In this document: one piece after another, positions 1-7,567 of the stretch
Position numbering within the stretch: position 1 is the stretch's first letter
Layout: every line of letters starts with the position of its first letter
Assembly (NCBI RefSeq): GCF_037137075.1
Contig: NZ_JBBBNV010000005.1
Span: forward strand, 62,001 to 126,000
DNA: 64,000 nucleotides
Origin: JBBBNV01 sp037137075
Lineage (GTDB): Bacteria; Bacillota; Bacilli; Paenibacillales; NBRC-103111
Reading direction: 5' to 3'
The notes under the pieces: model-generated
What the model was told of the DNA's origin: nothing
The model's database searches: none
What the model saw: the letters and a program-made list of their open reading frames with translations, nothing else
Position numbers and translations under genes: made by a program

Positions 1-621
1 CTGGACCCGTTGATGCGGGTCGGGGCGCAGGTCCGGCTGTCCGTCCGGGACGGGTCTGCGGTCGAGAAGCAGAGACAAGCGTTCGCCCGTTACGGGCTTG
101 CGCGGAACGTCGAGAATCACTATCCGTTTCAGCTGTCCGGCGGCATGGCCCGGCGTGTGCTTGTTTCGACCGCGACGGTAAGCGGAGCCGGGCTAATTAT
201 TGCGGATGAGCCGACACCGGGGCTTGATGCCGAATCGCTGCGTGAGGCGCTCCGCTGCTTCCGCGAGCTTGCCGATCAAGGCAATGCGGTGCTGCTGATT
301 ACGCACGATTTGGAGTCGGCCCTTGATATCGCGGACAGGGTGGCGGTGTTTTATGCCGGGACGACGGTGGAATCGGCGCCTGCGTCCGATTTCCGCAGCG
401 GCGGGGAACGGCTGCGGCATCCGTACACCCGGGCCTTGTGGCACGCGTTGCCGCAAAACGGGTTTACGCCGCTGCCCGGCGCGCAGCCGGACCCGGACAA
501 CCTGCCCCATGGCTGCTTGTTCGCCCCGCGCTGTGCGATGGCGACCGCCGAATGCGGCATAGAACGGCCGGTGCTGCGGGAGCTGCGCGGCGGAACGGTG
601 AGGTGCATTCATGCTTCTTAA
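1..621 (+). CDS. Opp/Dpp/Nik-type ABC importer ATPase (5' truncated)
   Basis: This is the ATP-binding subunit of a nickel/peptide-type ABC importer. The reading frame is open from base 1 (LDPLMRVGAQV, the segment after the Q-loop in this family), so the Walker A half lies outside the window. Visible parts are the signature QLSGGM, the Walker B stretch LIIADEPTPGLD, the switch histidine in LLITHD, and the C-terminal cysteine-containing tail (GCLFAPRC...C...C) typical of OppD, DppD and NikD. It overlaps the next ATPase by 11 bases, so the two are translationally coupled and probably form a heterodimer. Nickel would fit the urease genes 36 kb away, but no binding protein or permease is visible, so the substrate is inference. 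Confidence 0.88.
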   Translation: MDPLMRVGAQVRLSVRDGSAVEKQRQAFARYGLARNVENHYPFQLSGGMARRVLVSTATVSGAGLIIADEPTPGLDAESLREALRCFRELADQGNAVLLITHDLESALDIADRVAVFYAGTTVESAPASDFRSGGERLRHPYTRALWHALPQNGFTPLPGAQPDPDNLPHGCLFAPRCAMATAECGIERPVLRELRGGTVRCIHAS

Positions 622-1333
622 GGAACGGCGCAATGAGCAGCAGACTGCTGCGCCCATAGCGGATCGGGATAGCGGGCGCAGCACGCCGGCCGGCCCCCGG
701 CTCGAAGGGGAGCACCTCGCCTACCGGCATGGAAGCCGGGAGCCCTGGCTGTTTCAGGGCATCAATATCGGGATTGGCGCCGGGGAGATTGTCGGGCTTG
801 CCGGGCCGAGCGGCTGCGGCAAAACCTCGCTGGGCCGCCTGCTAGCCGGTTATGCCCGTCCCGGAGAGGGACGGGTCCTTCTGGACGGGCTGCCGTTATC
901 CGGCCGCGGTTACTGTCCCGTGCAGCTCGTGTATCAGCATCCGGAGAAGGCGGTGAATCCCCGCTGGCGCATGCGCCGGATACTTGCAGAGAGCGGTACG
1001 CCGGACGGCTCGCTGCTGGAGCGGCTCGGCATCGAGGCACGCTGGCTGAACCGCTGGCCGGGCGAGCTGTCGGGCGGCGAGCTGCAGCGGTTTTGCGTTG
1101 CCCGGGCGCTTGGGCCGCAAACCCGCTTTCTCATCGCCGATGAGATGACGACGATGCTGGATGCCATGACGCAGGCGCAAATCTGGCACACGGTTCTGGA
1201 GGAGGCCCGCACACGGGGCATGGGCATTCTGGTCATCAGTCACGATCGGCATTTGATGAACCGTCTGTGTGATCGGATTGTAGAATGGAATGCTCTGACC
1301 GGGAAGCAGGCAGCGCAGATGCTCGGCCGATAG
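611..1333 (+). CDS. Opp/Dpp/Nik-type ABC importer ATPase, second subunit
   Basis: This 240-residue protein is the partner ATPase (OppF/NikE/CntF type). It has Walker A GPSGCGKT at residues 65-72, the signature LSGGE at 153-157, Walker B FLIADEMTTMLD and the switch histidine in ISHD. The unusual DEMTTMLD in place of DEPTSALD is a form I associate with metal or metallophore importers, but that is a weak argument. The ATG lies inside the end of the upstream gene. The N-terminal 30 residues are polar and poorly conserved in appearance. A short hairpin (AGGAAG/CTTCCT, 1332-1351) overlaps the stop codon but has no U-run, so a terminator cannot be claimed. Confidence 0.88.
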   Translation: MLLKERRNEQQTAAPIADRDSGRSTPAGPRLEGEHLAYRHGSREPWLFQGINIGIGAGEIVGLAGPSGCGKTSLGRLLAGYARPGEGRVLLDGLPLSGRGYCPVQLVYQHPEKAVNPRWRMRRILAESGTPDGSLLERLGIEARWLNRWPGELSGGELQRFCVARALGPQTRFLIADEMTTMLDAMTQAQIWHTVLEEARTRGMGILVISHDRHLMNRLCDRIVEWNALTGKQAAQMLGR

Positions 1334-1495
1334 GAAGCGGGAGTACTTCCTGATAACCTTGATTGTCATCACCGTTTTCTGAGTAGGAATTTGGCGGAAT
1401 ATTCGCAAGAACCCTCATTCTTGTTGAATCTGCATGGTTTTATCAGCTTGTGAGGCGGATATTCATTCTTTTTTGGATGAAAGCCTTACAGCGTA

Positions 1496-1524
1496 TTGAC
1501 GTTTTTTGCGCAGGCTGGTATGAT
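1496..1524 (+). promoter_or_regulatory. Sigma-A promoter of rpmG
   Basis: A -35 box TTGACG (1496-1501) and a -10 box TATGAT (1519-1524) are separated by exactly 17 bases. They lie 34 bases upstream of the rpmG start codon. Confidence 0.8.
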
Positions 1525-1558
1525 ATTAGGTATGCACAAATTATAGGAGGTGTCCTCG

Positions 1559-1708
1559 ATGCGCGTTGTTGTAACTTTGGCTTGCACCGAAACTGGGGAT
1601 CGTAACTACACGACCACCAAAAACAAGAAGACTCATCCGCAGCGTATGGAATTGAAAAAATATTGCCCGCGCTTGAAACGGGTAACTTTGCACCGCGAAA
1701 CCCGCTAA
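1559..1708 (+). CDS. rpmG: 50S ribosomal protein L33, zinc-free type
   Basis: This 49-residue protein reads MRVVVTLACTETGDRNY and ends KRVTLHRETR, an unmistakable L33. It sits on the large ribosomal subunit near the E site. L33 proteins that bind zinc carry two CxxC pairs; here each pair has kept only its first cysteine (CTET and CPRL), so this copy should not hold a zinc ribbon and belongs to the C-minus class. Such copies are commonly zinc-repressed or constitutive paralogues of a zinc-binding L33 elsewhere in the genome. The start follows AGGAGG with good spacing and there is a clean promoter upstream. It is monocistronic, ending at a hairpin terminator. Confidence 0.96.
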   Translation: MRVVVTLACTETGDRNYTTTKNKKTHPQRMELKKYCPRLKRVTLHRETR

Positions 1709-1720
1709 TGGATGACAACC

Positions 1721-1750
1721 GCACCGGACAATTATGTTCGGTGTGTTTTT
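1721..1750 (+). terminator. Rho-independent terminator of rpmG
   Basis: The stem CACCGGAC/GTTCGGTG, with one G-U pair, is followed by GTGTTTTT. Confidence 0.8.
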
Positions 1751-1794
1751 CACTTTTCGGATTTCAGATAACAAGGAAACGCTTCAGTTGATGA

Positions 1795-2139
1795 TATATG
1801 AGTACGAGCGATGACAGGAACAGTAGTCTGCATGAGCGAATTCAGAGAGCCGGTGGAGGGTGTGAACCGGTGCAGCCTGCAGGTGAAGTGGGTCCTTGAG
1901 CATACGGGTGAACAGCCCCGTGCTTTGCCGGAGAGCGTCCGGCAGGCGGGTGTGAAGTAGTCCGGTCGGCAGCTCACCGTTATTTGAGCATTGGAGGCTT
2001 TGTGCTGTAAGCCGGCTCCTGTAAGCACGTACGGCGGCTGTTTGCCGCGGCAGTGCTGCTGCAAGGAGGCTGCAGGCAGGCATGAAGTAAACTAGGGTGG
2101 TACCACGGTCTTTCGTCCCTTCGGCGAAAGGCTTTTTTT
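1795..2139 (+). promoter_or_regulatory. T-box riboswitch (tryptophan) for trpS
   Basis: This leader RNA binds uncharged tRNA and switches between an antiterminator and a terminator. The conserved T-box AGGGTGGTACCACG is at 2094-2107. Upstream are the stem I landmarks: GAGCGATGACAGGAACAGTAG near 1808, an AGAGAGCCGGTGG...ACCGG hairpin, and a specifier region GTGAAGTGGGTCC. In that region the TGG codon at 1889-1891 stands where the specifier is expected. TGG is the tryptophan codon, which agrees with the trpS gene immediately downstream. Low charged tRNA-Trp should therefore raise trpS expression. Confidence 0.94.
2108..2139 (+). terminator. Leader terminator of the trpS T-box
   Basis: The stem CTTTCG/CGAAAG with a TCCCTTCGG loop is followed by seven T. 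It overlaps the 3' side of the T-box and would be disrupted when the antiterminator forms. Confidence 0.88.
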
Positions 2140-2188
2140 GTTATATACATTTCTGATAAATTATCAGAAACCATTGGAGGGGTTACCT

Positions 2189-3172
2189 ATGAAAAAAGTA
2201 TTATCCGGCATCCAGCCCAGCGGCCGGCTGACCCTGGGCAACTACATCGGGGCTATGCGCAATTTCGTGGAGCTTCAGCATCAGGCGGAATGCTTCTTTA
2301 TGGTGGTGGATCTGCACGCCATCACAGTGCCGCAGGAACCGGCCGCGCTGCGGGAGCAGTCCGAAGCCGTCGCCGCGCTGTTTATCGCGGCGGGCATTGA
2401 CCCGGCCAAAGCCAACGTGTTTATGCAGTCGCATGTACGGGCGCACGCTGAGCTTGGATGGCTGCTGACGACGCTTTCCTATATGGGGGAGCTGGAGCGC
2501 ATGACCCAGTTCAAGGACAAATCGGCCGGCAAGGATGCGATCGGCGCCGGTCTATTCGTGTATCCGTCTCTGATGGCGGCGGACATCCTGTTATACAATG
2601 CCGACCTGGTGCCGGTGGGCGACGACCAGAAGCAGCATCTGGAGCTGACCCGCGACTTGGCCGGCCGTTTCAATCACCGCTTCGGCGAAACCTTCACGAT
2701 TCCGGAGCCTTACATTCCGAAGGTAGGGGCAAGAATTATGTCCCTGGACGATGCCTCCAAAAAAATGAGCAAAAGCAACCCAAACCAGGGCAGCTTCATT
2801 GCGCTTCTTGACACACCGGATGTCATCCGCAAAAAAATTAGCCGTGCTGTAACCGACTCCGGCCGCGAAGTGCGGTTTGATACAGCGGAGAAGCCGGAGG
2901 TCAGCAACCTGATCAGCATCTATGCCCAGTGCTCCGGCTTGACCGTAGCCGAGGTGGAAGCGCGTTATGAGGGACAAGGCTACGGCCCGTTCAAGAAGGA
3001 CCTGGCGGAGCAGGTTGTCGGGGTGCTGGAGCCGATCCAGCAGCGCTACAACGACATTCGCGCTTCGGGTGAGATTGGCAAGCTGCTGAAGGAAGGGGCG
3101 GAGAAGGCTTCCGCCGTGGCTGATGCCACACTGCGCCAGGTCAAGGAACGGATGGGCTTCCTGCTGCCTTAA
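2189..3172 (+). CDS. trpS: Tryptophan--tRNA ligase
   Basis: This 327-residue class I synthetase charges tRNA-Trp in the cytosol. It shows the HIGH-equivalent motif PSGRLTLGNYIG at residues 10-21, and the KMSKS loop as SKKMSKSNPN near residue 193, which is the family's normal length and layout. An open frame extends 17 codons further upstream, but the start chosen here follows GGAGG with standard spacing and gives the conserved N-terminus MKKVLSGIQPSG. Expression is controlled by the T-box leader directly upstream. It ends at a strong bidirectional hairpin shared with the convergent gene. Confidence 0.98.
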   Translation: MKKVLSGIQPSGRLTLGNYIGAMRNFVELQHQAECFFMVVDLHAITVPQEPAALREQSEAVAALFIAAGIDPAKANVFMQSHVRAHAELGWLLTTLSYMGELERMTQFKDKSAGKDAIGAGLFVYPSLMAADILLYNADLVPVGDDQKQHLELTRDLAGRFNHRFGETFTIPEPYIPKVGARIMSLDDASKKMSKSNPNQGSFIALLDTPDVIRKKISRAVTDSGREVRFDTAEKPEVSNLISIYAQCSGLTVAEVEARYEGQGYGPFKKDLAEQVVGVLEPIQQRYNDIRASGEIGKLLKEGAEKASAVADATLRQVKERMGFLLP

Positions 3173-3231
3173 TTCCATGCGCACGCGGAAAGTCCTGTGT
3201 ATTCTTTGAAAATCCGATGGACCAGATACGA

Positions 3232-3290
3232 AAAGCAGCAAACGGGCTCTCCGCCGGCTTACCGGCAGAAAGCCCGTTTGCTGCTTTCTC
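3232..3290. terminator. Bidirectional terminator between trpS and the DUF5325-like gene
   Basis: A perfect 17-base inverted repeat (AAAGCAGCAAACGGGCT at 3232-3248 and its complement at 3271-3287) encloses a GCCGG/CCGGC inner stem. It has an A-run at the left edge and T-rich sequence at the right, so it can serve both convergent genes. Confidence 0.88.
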
Positions 3291-3326
3291 TTGATTGGGC
3301 TGCGCAGGATTGCAATCGTGTACGGG

Positions 3327-3497
3327 CTATCGCTTGCGCCCCCGTGCCTTAATCACGAAGCCGACGAAGGCGACGGCCATGGAGGCCAGGAAGAAGAGCA
3401 GGGCTAGTCCGGGCCGCGCATAGCTGAGCGCAGCCCCGACGCCGACCAGCAGTGCGGTACAGAGCAGCGCGAGTACAAGAGCGGTTAATCGGTTCAA
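3327..3497 (-). CDS. Small membrane protein, DUF5325 (YlaF)-like
   Basis: This 56-residue protein begins at a TTG codon preceded by AGAGGTG at the correct distance and is too short for most gene callers. It has two hydrophobic helices (about residues 5-24 and 29-49) separated by a short SYARPG turn, and a basic tail KARGRKR, so both ends probably face the cytoplasm. Size and layout resemble the DUF5325/YlaF proteins of Bacillales, whose function is unknown. The family name rests on remembered similarity, while the coding call rests on the ribosome-binding site, the membrane pattern and the terminator downstream. Confidence 0.7.
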   Translation of the reverse strand: MNRLTALVLALLCTALLVGVGAALSYARPGLALLFFLASMAVAFVGFVIKARGRKR

Positions 3498-3516
3498 AAT
3501 ATTTTCACCTCTAGGA

Positions 3517-3546
3517 TGTATATTCTTCTACAACGGTAACATACTA
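3517..3546 (+). promoter_or_regulatory. Sigma-G promoter of the SASP gene
   Basis: TGTATA (3517-3522), a 17-base spacer and CATACTA (3540-3546) match the forespore sigma-G consensus. The element lies 62 bases upstream of a SASP gene, the classical sigma-G target. Confidence 0.72.
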
Positions 3547-3607
3547 AGCTTGCAAGCTTGCAAAATACATCAAAGACGAATCGCGAATTGAAAGGAGTGC
3601 TTTCCTT

Positions 3608-3838
3608 ATGGCAGGTCAATCTCGCAGCAGCAACTCTCTGGTGGTTCCTCAAGCTAACCAAGCGCTTCAACAATTGAAGTATGAGGTAGCTCAGGAGCTT
3701 GGCATTCAAATCCCTCAGGACGGGTATTATGGATACATGACCTCCCGTGACACCGGTTCTATCGGTGGTTACATCACGAAGCGTCTGGTTCAAATCGCGG
3801 AGCAGTCCATTGCTGGCAGCAACAGCTCTTTCCGTTAA
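3608..3838 (+). CDS. Alpha/beta-type small acid-soluble spore protein
   Basis: This 76-residue protein coats and protects spore DNA, shifting it towards an A-like form. Both family signatures are present. The first is the germination-protease site region KYEVAQELGI (residues 24-33, cleavage expected within the YEVAQE segment). The second is the DNA-binding motif GGYITKRLVQIAE (residues 53-65). Length is normal for the family. The ATG follows AAAGGAGTG, and a sigma-G-like promoter stands upstream, so expression should be restricted to the forespore. It is monocistronic, with a terminator 26 bases after the stop. Confidence 0.97.
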   Translation: MAGQSRSSNSLVVPQANQALQQLKYEVAQELGIQIPQDGYYGYMTSRDTGSIGGYITKRLVQIAEQSIAGSNSSFR

Positions 3839-3863
3839 GCCCATCCATAGGCACCAAAGATAT

Positions 3864-3894
3864 AGCTCAAGGGGCATTCCCCTTGGGCTTTTCC
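3864..3894 (+). terminator. Terminator of the SASP gene
   Basis: The hairpin AGCTCAAGGGG/CCCCTTGGGCT with a four-base loop is followed by TTTTCC. Confidence 0.85.
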
Positions 3895-4274
3895 CTGTTG
3901 TAAACAAGAGGAACGGGCATAGTATGACCATATGACTATGGATGACCGGTTACTTTCTATACAGCGTAAAACCCTGGGCGCTAAAAAAACTAGACAGGCC
4001 TGCCAACCGTCCTTACGGCCGCAGGCCCGCTGTTGTGTACCCGGCCTGCATTCGGCCACTCGCCATGGCCTGTGCGCCAGGCCAGAGGGGAGCAGAGCGA
4101 GCCGAACGGGCAACAGCTTGCATCAGATTCATTCCAGTTTTCAAATCATCTTTGCGCACCCGCGCGCAGCTCCCAGCGCGCGGTGCTTCGCTGCATGACG
4201 GCGGTCGGTCGACCACATACAGGCTGCACCGCCTGCAAGCGCCGCGCGCCGCGGAGGTCCAGACAGACGGCGGC
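3895..4274. other. Unassigned GC-rich stretch
   Basis: About 380 bases lie between the SASP terminator and the end of the convergent YfhP-like gene. Open frames exist on both strands, but none has a ribosome-binding site or a recognisable product. I see no gene or RNA here. Confidence 0.5.
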
Positions 4275-5258
4275 CTAATAGCTGTCCATCCTTAGCCGTT
4301 TCTCCAGTCTGGTTTCGCTCAGCCAGCCGACATAGGTGTCCAGCGGGTTCAAGTCTCGATCCATAATTAAAACCCCGACACATGGATATTGCTTGCGGTG
4401 ACGGTAGCGCACATCCGCCCAGCGGACCTCATAGCCCCAGGGATGCTCCTTGTATTCGGCGCATGCGTGGGAGGAGAAGTAGAGGAACGCTTTAATATCC
4501 GGGTGATTCCGGGAGGCCTCAATGGCCGGATGGCTGTGGGGGCGGACCTTGTCGATCCAGCGCACCTGGCCGTGGCGCAGCTCGCCCAGCTCATAGCTGC
4601 CGTCCGTTTTTTGCTTGACAATATTCCAAATGTACAGATTAATGGTTGGAATAAGCATATAGCGATCTCCGGGCTTATAGCCGGGATCGCGGCGCGGCAT
4701 GCTGCGCTCGGCGACCGCATGAGCGGCGGTTCTCCATATATAATAGAGGGCAATCACGCTGTACAAAATAGGGAATATGACTTGCGGCTGCGCGAGCTTG
4801 ACAGACCAGATGAAGATCGCCGCCAAGTGTGATACAAATATAAAAGGATCGAAGATATGGATAATGTTCCACGATATCCATTTACTTGTGAACGGGCGGG
4901 CAGCTTGCGTGCCATAGGTGTTGAACAGGTCGCTGAACACATGAAAGCTTACTGCAATCGTGGTCCACAGGGCCAAGTGCCACCAGGACGCAGCCGGGAA
5001 AATAAACCCGAGGACTGTCGTCAGGAGCAAGCTCCACAAGACTATAGCCGGCAGCGAGTGGGACTTGCCGCGGTGGTTGCGGATGTAAACGGCATTGCCC
5101 CGCAGCCGGAGCAGCCCGTCTGAATCCGGAGCTTGAGATCCAAGTACTGTGCCGAGAAGTACAGCGGTGGCTGTTGCGGAATCCGATGCGACGACAGGGT
5201 CGATGTAGGCTAACCCGGCCAGGCCAAAGCCGACCACAAGATGTGTGCCAGTATCCAA
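4275..5258 (-). CDS. YdjM-family membrane protein (YfhP-like)
   Basis: This 327-residue protein belongs to the YdjM/YfhP family, often annotated as a membrane-bound metal-dependent hydrolase; its substrate is unknown. The N-terminal half carries the diagnostic pattern: H6 in TGTHL, the acidic SQAPDSDG segment, RNHRGKSHS near residue 65, and a later HVFSDLFNTYGTQA. Histidines and aspartates in these segments could bind metal within four or five membrane helices. The C-terminal 120 residues are soluble. The start is TTG, nine bases after GGAGG; a normal ATG is absent. It faces away from the small gene at 5278, with the two starts only 20 bases apart. Confidence 0.85.
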   Translation of the reverse strand: MDTGTHLVVGFGLAGLAYIDPVVASDSATATAVLLGTVLGSQAPDSDGLLRLRGNAVYIRNHRGKSHSLPAIVLWSLLLTTVLGFIFPAASWWHLALWTTIAVSFHVFSDLFNTYGTQAARPFTSKWISWNIIHIFDPFIFVSHLAAIFIWSVKLAQPQVIFPILYSVIALYYIWRTAAHAVAERSMPRRDPGYKPGDRYMLIPTINLYIWNIVKQKTDGSYELGELRHGQVRWIDKVRPHSHPAIEASRNHPDIKAFLYFSSHACAEYKEHPWGYEVRWADVRYRHRKQYPCVGVLIMDRDLNPLDTYVGWLSETRLEKRLRMDSY

Positions 5259-5277
5259 TACAGGGTACCTCCCTAAG

Positions 5278-5628
5278 ATGCGTACTTCCTACTATTTTAA
5301 CATGATTCGGTCCAATTTAAATCAACAGGAGCTGAAAAAGTTGGTCAAAGTTTTGGTGGAATATAAAATTACTGTGGGTGGACTTGCGGAATATCGCGCT
5401 TTTATGAAGGATCTTACGGCAGCTTATCCGGATCTGGAATGGCTGGAGGGTGCAGACCAGCCCGGGTTGTTCGTCGAATCGTGGACCTTCGCCGGCCTGG
5501 CCGAAGCGAATCACTGGATCGCCCAGCGGCGGGACGGAAGCAGCCTGGATTGGAAGCCGCTGGAGCAATGGGTGGACGGCGGGAAAGCCAAGATTCATAT
5601 GTGGCCTTTCATCCAGATGAATAGATGA
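5278..5628 (+). CDS. Hypothetical protein
   Basis: I do not recognise this protein of roughly 108-116 residues. It is soluble, with no signal peptide, an N-terminal helix rich in N, Q and K, and a C-terminal part rich in tryptophan. The start is uncertain. ATG at 5278 and ATG at 5302 lack a ribosome-binding site, whereas TTG at 5341 is preceded by ACAGGAG. The codon pattern resembles the neighbours. It lies divergent from the YfhP-like gene, so the two may share regulatory DNA. Confidence 0.6.
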   Translation: MRTSYYFNMIRSNLNQQELKKLVKVLVEYKITVGGLAEYRAFMKDLTAAYPDLEWLEGADQPGLFVESWTFAGLAEANHWIAQRRDGSSLDWKPLEQWVDGGKAKIHMWPFIQMNR

Positions 5629-5684
5629 TGATAAAATAGTCCATATTTTGCAGCATGGATATCCATTGTAACGCTTTCTTATAC

Positions 5685-5700
5685 CATGTAACCTTACATG
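5685..5700. promoter_or_regulatory. Inverted repeat upstream of the BmrC-like gene
   Basis: CATGTAA-CC-TTACATG is a perfect 7-base inverted repeat 28 bases before the start of the exporter operon. Position and symmetry fit a repressor or MerR-type operator, but no matching regulator is encoded nearby. Confidence 0.4.
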
Positions 5701-5728
5701 TAGACCTAAACATGACGGAGGGAGCAAG

Positions 5729-7567
5729 GTGGAGAAGAAGCGGATTTTTTGGAGCTTTATCAAGGAACATAAGTCATCGTATGTAGTTGGCTTTGCATTA
5801 TTGTCCATATCCTGTTTGCTGCAGCTCCTGATTCCGAAACTGCTCGGGGAATTCACCGATAAGCTGGAGCTGTCTCAGCTGACGTATCAGGAAGCGGTGA
5901 AGTACGCGCTGTGGATGATTGCCGCGGGCTTCGGTGTCGCGATTTTCCGTTCCAGCGGCCGTATCTCGCTTTACCGGCTGTCCAGAGTCATTGAAACGCG
6001 AGTGCGCGGCCAGCTGTTCCAGCACTGGGAGCGGCTGTCTGCACAATATTTCAACAATCAGCGGGTGGGGGACCTGATGTCCCATGCGATTAGTGATGTG
6101 GGTGTCATCCGCGAGGTCATGATGGGCGGCGTGTTCAACGTGCTGGAAGCGATTGTGCTTATTACCATTACGGTGGCGGCGATGGTGATGATGATTGACC
6201 CTTGGCTGACCGTGCTCACGATGCTTCCGCTGCCCTTGCTCAGTATTGTTGCTTATAAGTTTAACGGACGCATCCAGAAGCAGTCTGCCGATGTGCAGAA
6301 TGCGGTGTCACGGCTTACGAGCCGGGTACAGGAATTCGTGGCCGGCATCCGGATTGTCAAAGCGTTCGTACAGGAAAAAGCGGAGCGGCGGCTGTTCTCG
6401 GAGGACAACGCTCATGCGGTCGAGATGAACCGCCGGTTCGTCCGGTCCAACTCGCTGTTCGGCGCGCTGAGCAGCGGGATTGTCGGCTTCAGCTTTCTGG
6501 TCTCGGTGGTGTTTGGCGGGATTTTGGTGCTCAAGGACACCATCTCGCTGGGTGATTTTGTCGCCTTTAACACCTACTTGTCGCTGCTGATGGGCCCCAT
6601 TGAAAATTTGGGCAAGGTCGTCAACCAGCTGCAGCGGGGAGTTGCCTCGGAGAAGCGGCTGCTTGCAATTTTGAATACACAGCCTGAAGTTGTAGATGAT
6701 ACGGTTGCGGATGAATCGATTGACCACATCGACGGCGCTATTGAAATTCGCAACCTGACCTTCTCTTACCCGGAAGCGCCTGAACCGGCGCTCACGAATA
6801 TTAATCTGAAGGTGCCCAAGGGCTCCAGTCTGGCAATCGTGGGCCGGGTGGGCAGCGGCAAAAGCACGCTGGTGCATTTGCTGGTCCGGCTGTATAACTC
6901 GCCGCCCGGCACCGTATTTATCGATGGCCGGGATATTCATGAAATTCCGCTGCGCACGCTGCGGAGCCAGATTGGCATTGTGCCGCAGGACCAGTTTCTG
7001 TTCTCCTCCACGATTCGGGATAACATCGGCTTCGATCCGCGTCCGTATTCGGATGAGCAGGTGGAGACGGCTGCAAGGCTTGCCCAGGTATACGACAATA
7101 TCGTGGAATTCCCCAAGCAGTTTGACACGGCGTTAGGAGAGCGGGGCATTTCCTTGTCCGGGGGCCAGCGGCAGCGGGTCAGCATTGCCCGGGCGGTCAT
7201 CAAGCAGCCGTCCATCCTCATCTTTGACGACAGCTTGTCGGCTGTCGACACGGTGACGGAGGATTTGATTTTGCAGGGAATGAAATCGGTGATGCAGGGA
7301 CGAACGACCATCATTATCGGCCACCGCATCTCGTCGGTGCAGGGCGCGGACCAGATTATTTTGCTGGAGGACGGCTGCATTGTCGAGCAGGGGACACACG
7401 AGTCTCTGCTGCTGGAGGACGGCTTGTATGCGGATATGTACCGCAAGCAGATGCTGGATGAGGAAGCGGAGCGCGTAGAACAGAAAGAGTATGCCCGGGA
7501 GCCGCAGCGTTCTTTGCAGACAGGACTCGCCGCAGGCAAGCTGCAGCAGGGAGGTGCCCGGGGATGA
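5729..7567 (+). CDS. Heterodimeric ABC exporter subunit, BmrC (YheI)-like
   Basis: This 612-residue half-transporter has a six-helix membrane domain (residues 1-310) fused to an ATPase domain. Walker A GRVGSGKS is at 372-379 and the canonical signature LSGGQ at 476-480. Walker B ILIFD at 496-500 is followed by aspartate 501 where the catalytic glutamate normally stands; the switch histidine is H532. The Glu-to-Asp change is the known mark of the degenerate site in BmrCD-type heterodimers. The start is GTG after GGAGGGAGC. It overlaps the next gene by four bases (ATGA). Together they probably export drugs or other hydrophobic compounds at the cytoplasmic membrane; the substrate is inferred from family. 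Confidence 0.9.
   Translation: MEKKRIFWSFIKEHKSSYVVGFALLSISCLLQLLIPKLLGEFTDKLELSQLTYQEAVKYALWMIAAGFGVAIFRSSGRISLYRLSRVIETRVRGQLFQHWERLSAQYFNNQRVGDLMSHAISDVGVIREVMMGGVFNVLEAIVLITITVAAMVMMIDPWLTVLTMLPLPLLSIVAYKFNGRIQKQSADVQNAVSRLTSRVQEFVAGIRIVKAFVQEKAERRLFSEDNAHAVEMNRRFVRSNSLFGALSSGIVGFSFLVSVVFGGILVLKDTISLGDFVAFNTYLSLLMGPIENLGKVVNQLQRGVASEKRLLAILNTQPEVVDDTVADESIDHIDGAIEIRNLTFSYPEAPEPALTNINLKVPKGSSLAIVGRVGSGKSTLVHLLVRLYNSPPGTVFIDGRDIHEIPLRTLRSQIGIVPQDQFLFSSTIRDNIGFDPRPYSDEQVETAARLAQVYDNIVEFPKQFDTALGERGISLSGGQRQRVSIARAVIKQPSILIFDDSLSAVDTVTEDLILQGMKSVMQGRTTIIIGHRISSVQGADQIILLEDGCIVEQGTHESLLLEDGLYADMYRKQMLDEEAERVEQKEYAREPQRSLQTGLAAGKLQQGGARG

Noticed and set aside
4389..4832. Plus-strand frame inside the YfhP-like gene
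   Set aside because: It is a mirror of a well-supported membrane protein in GC-rich DNA; no ribosome-binding site and no recognisable product.
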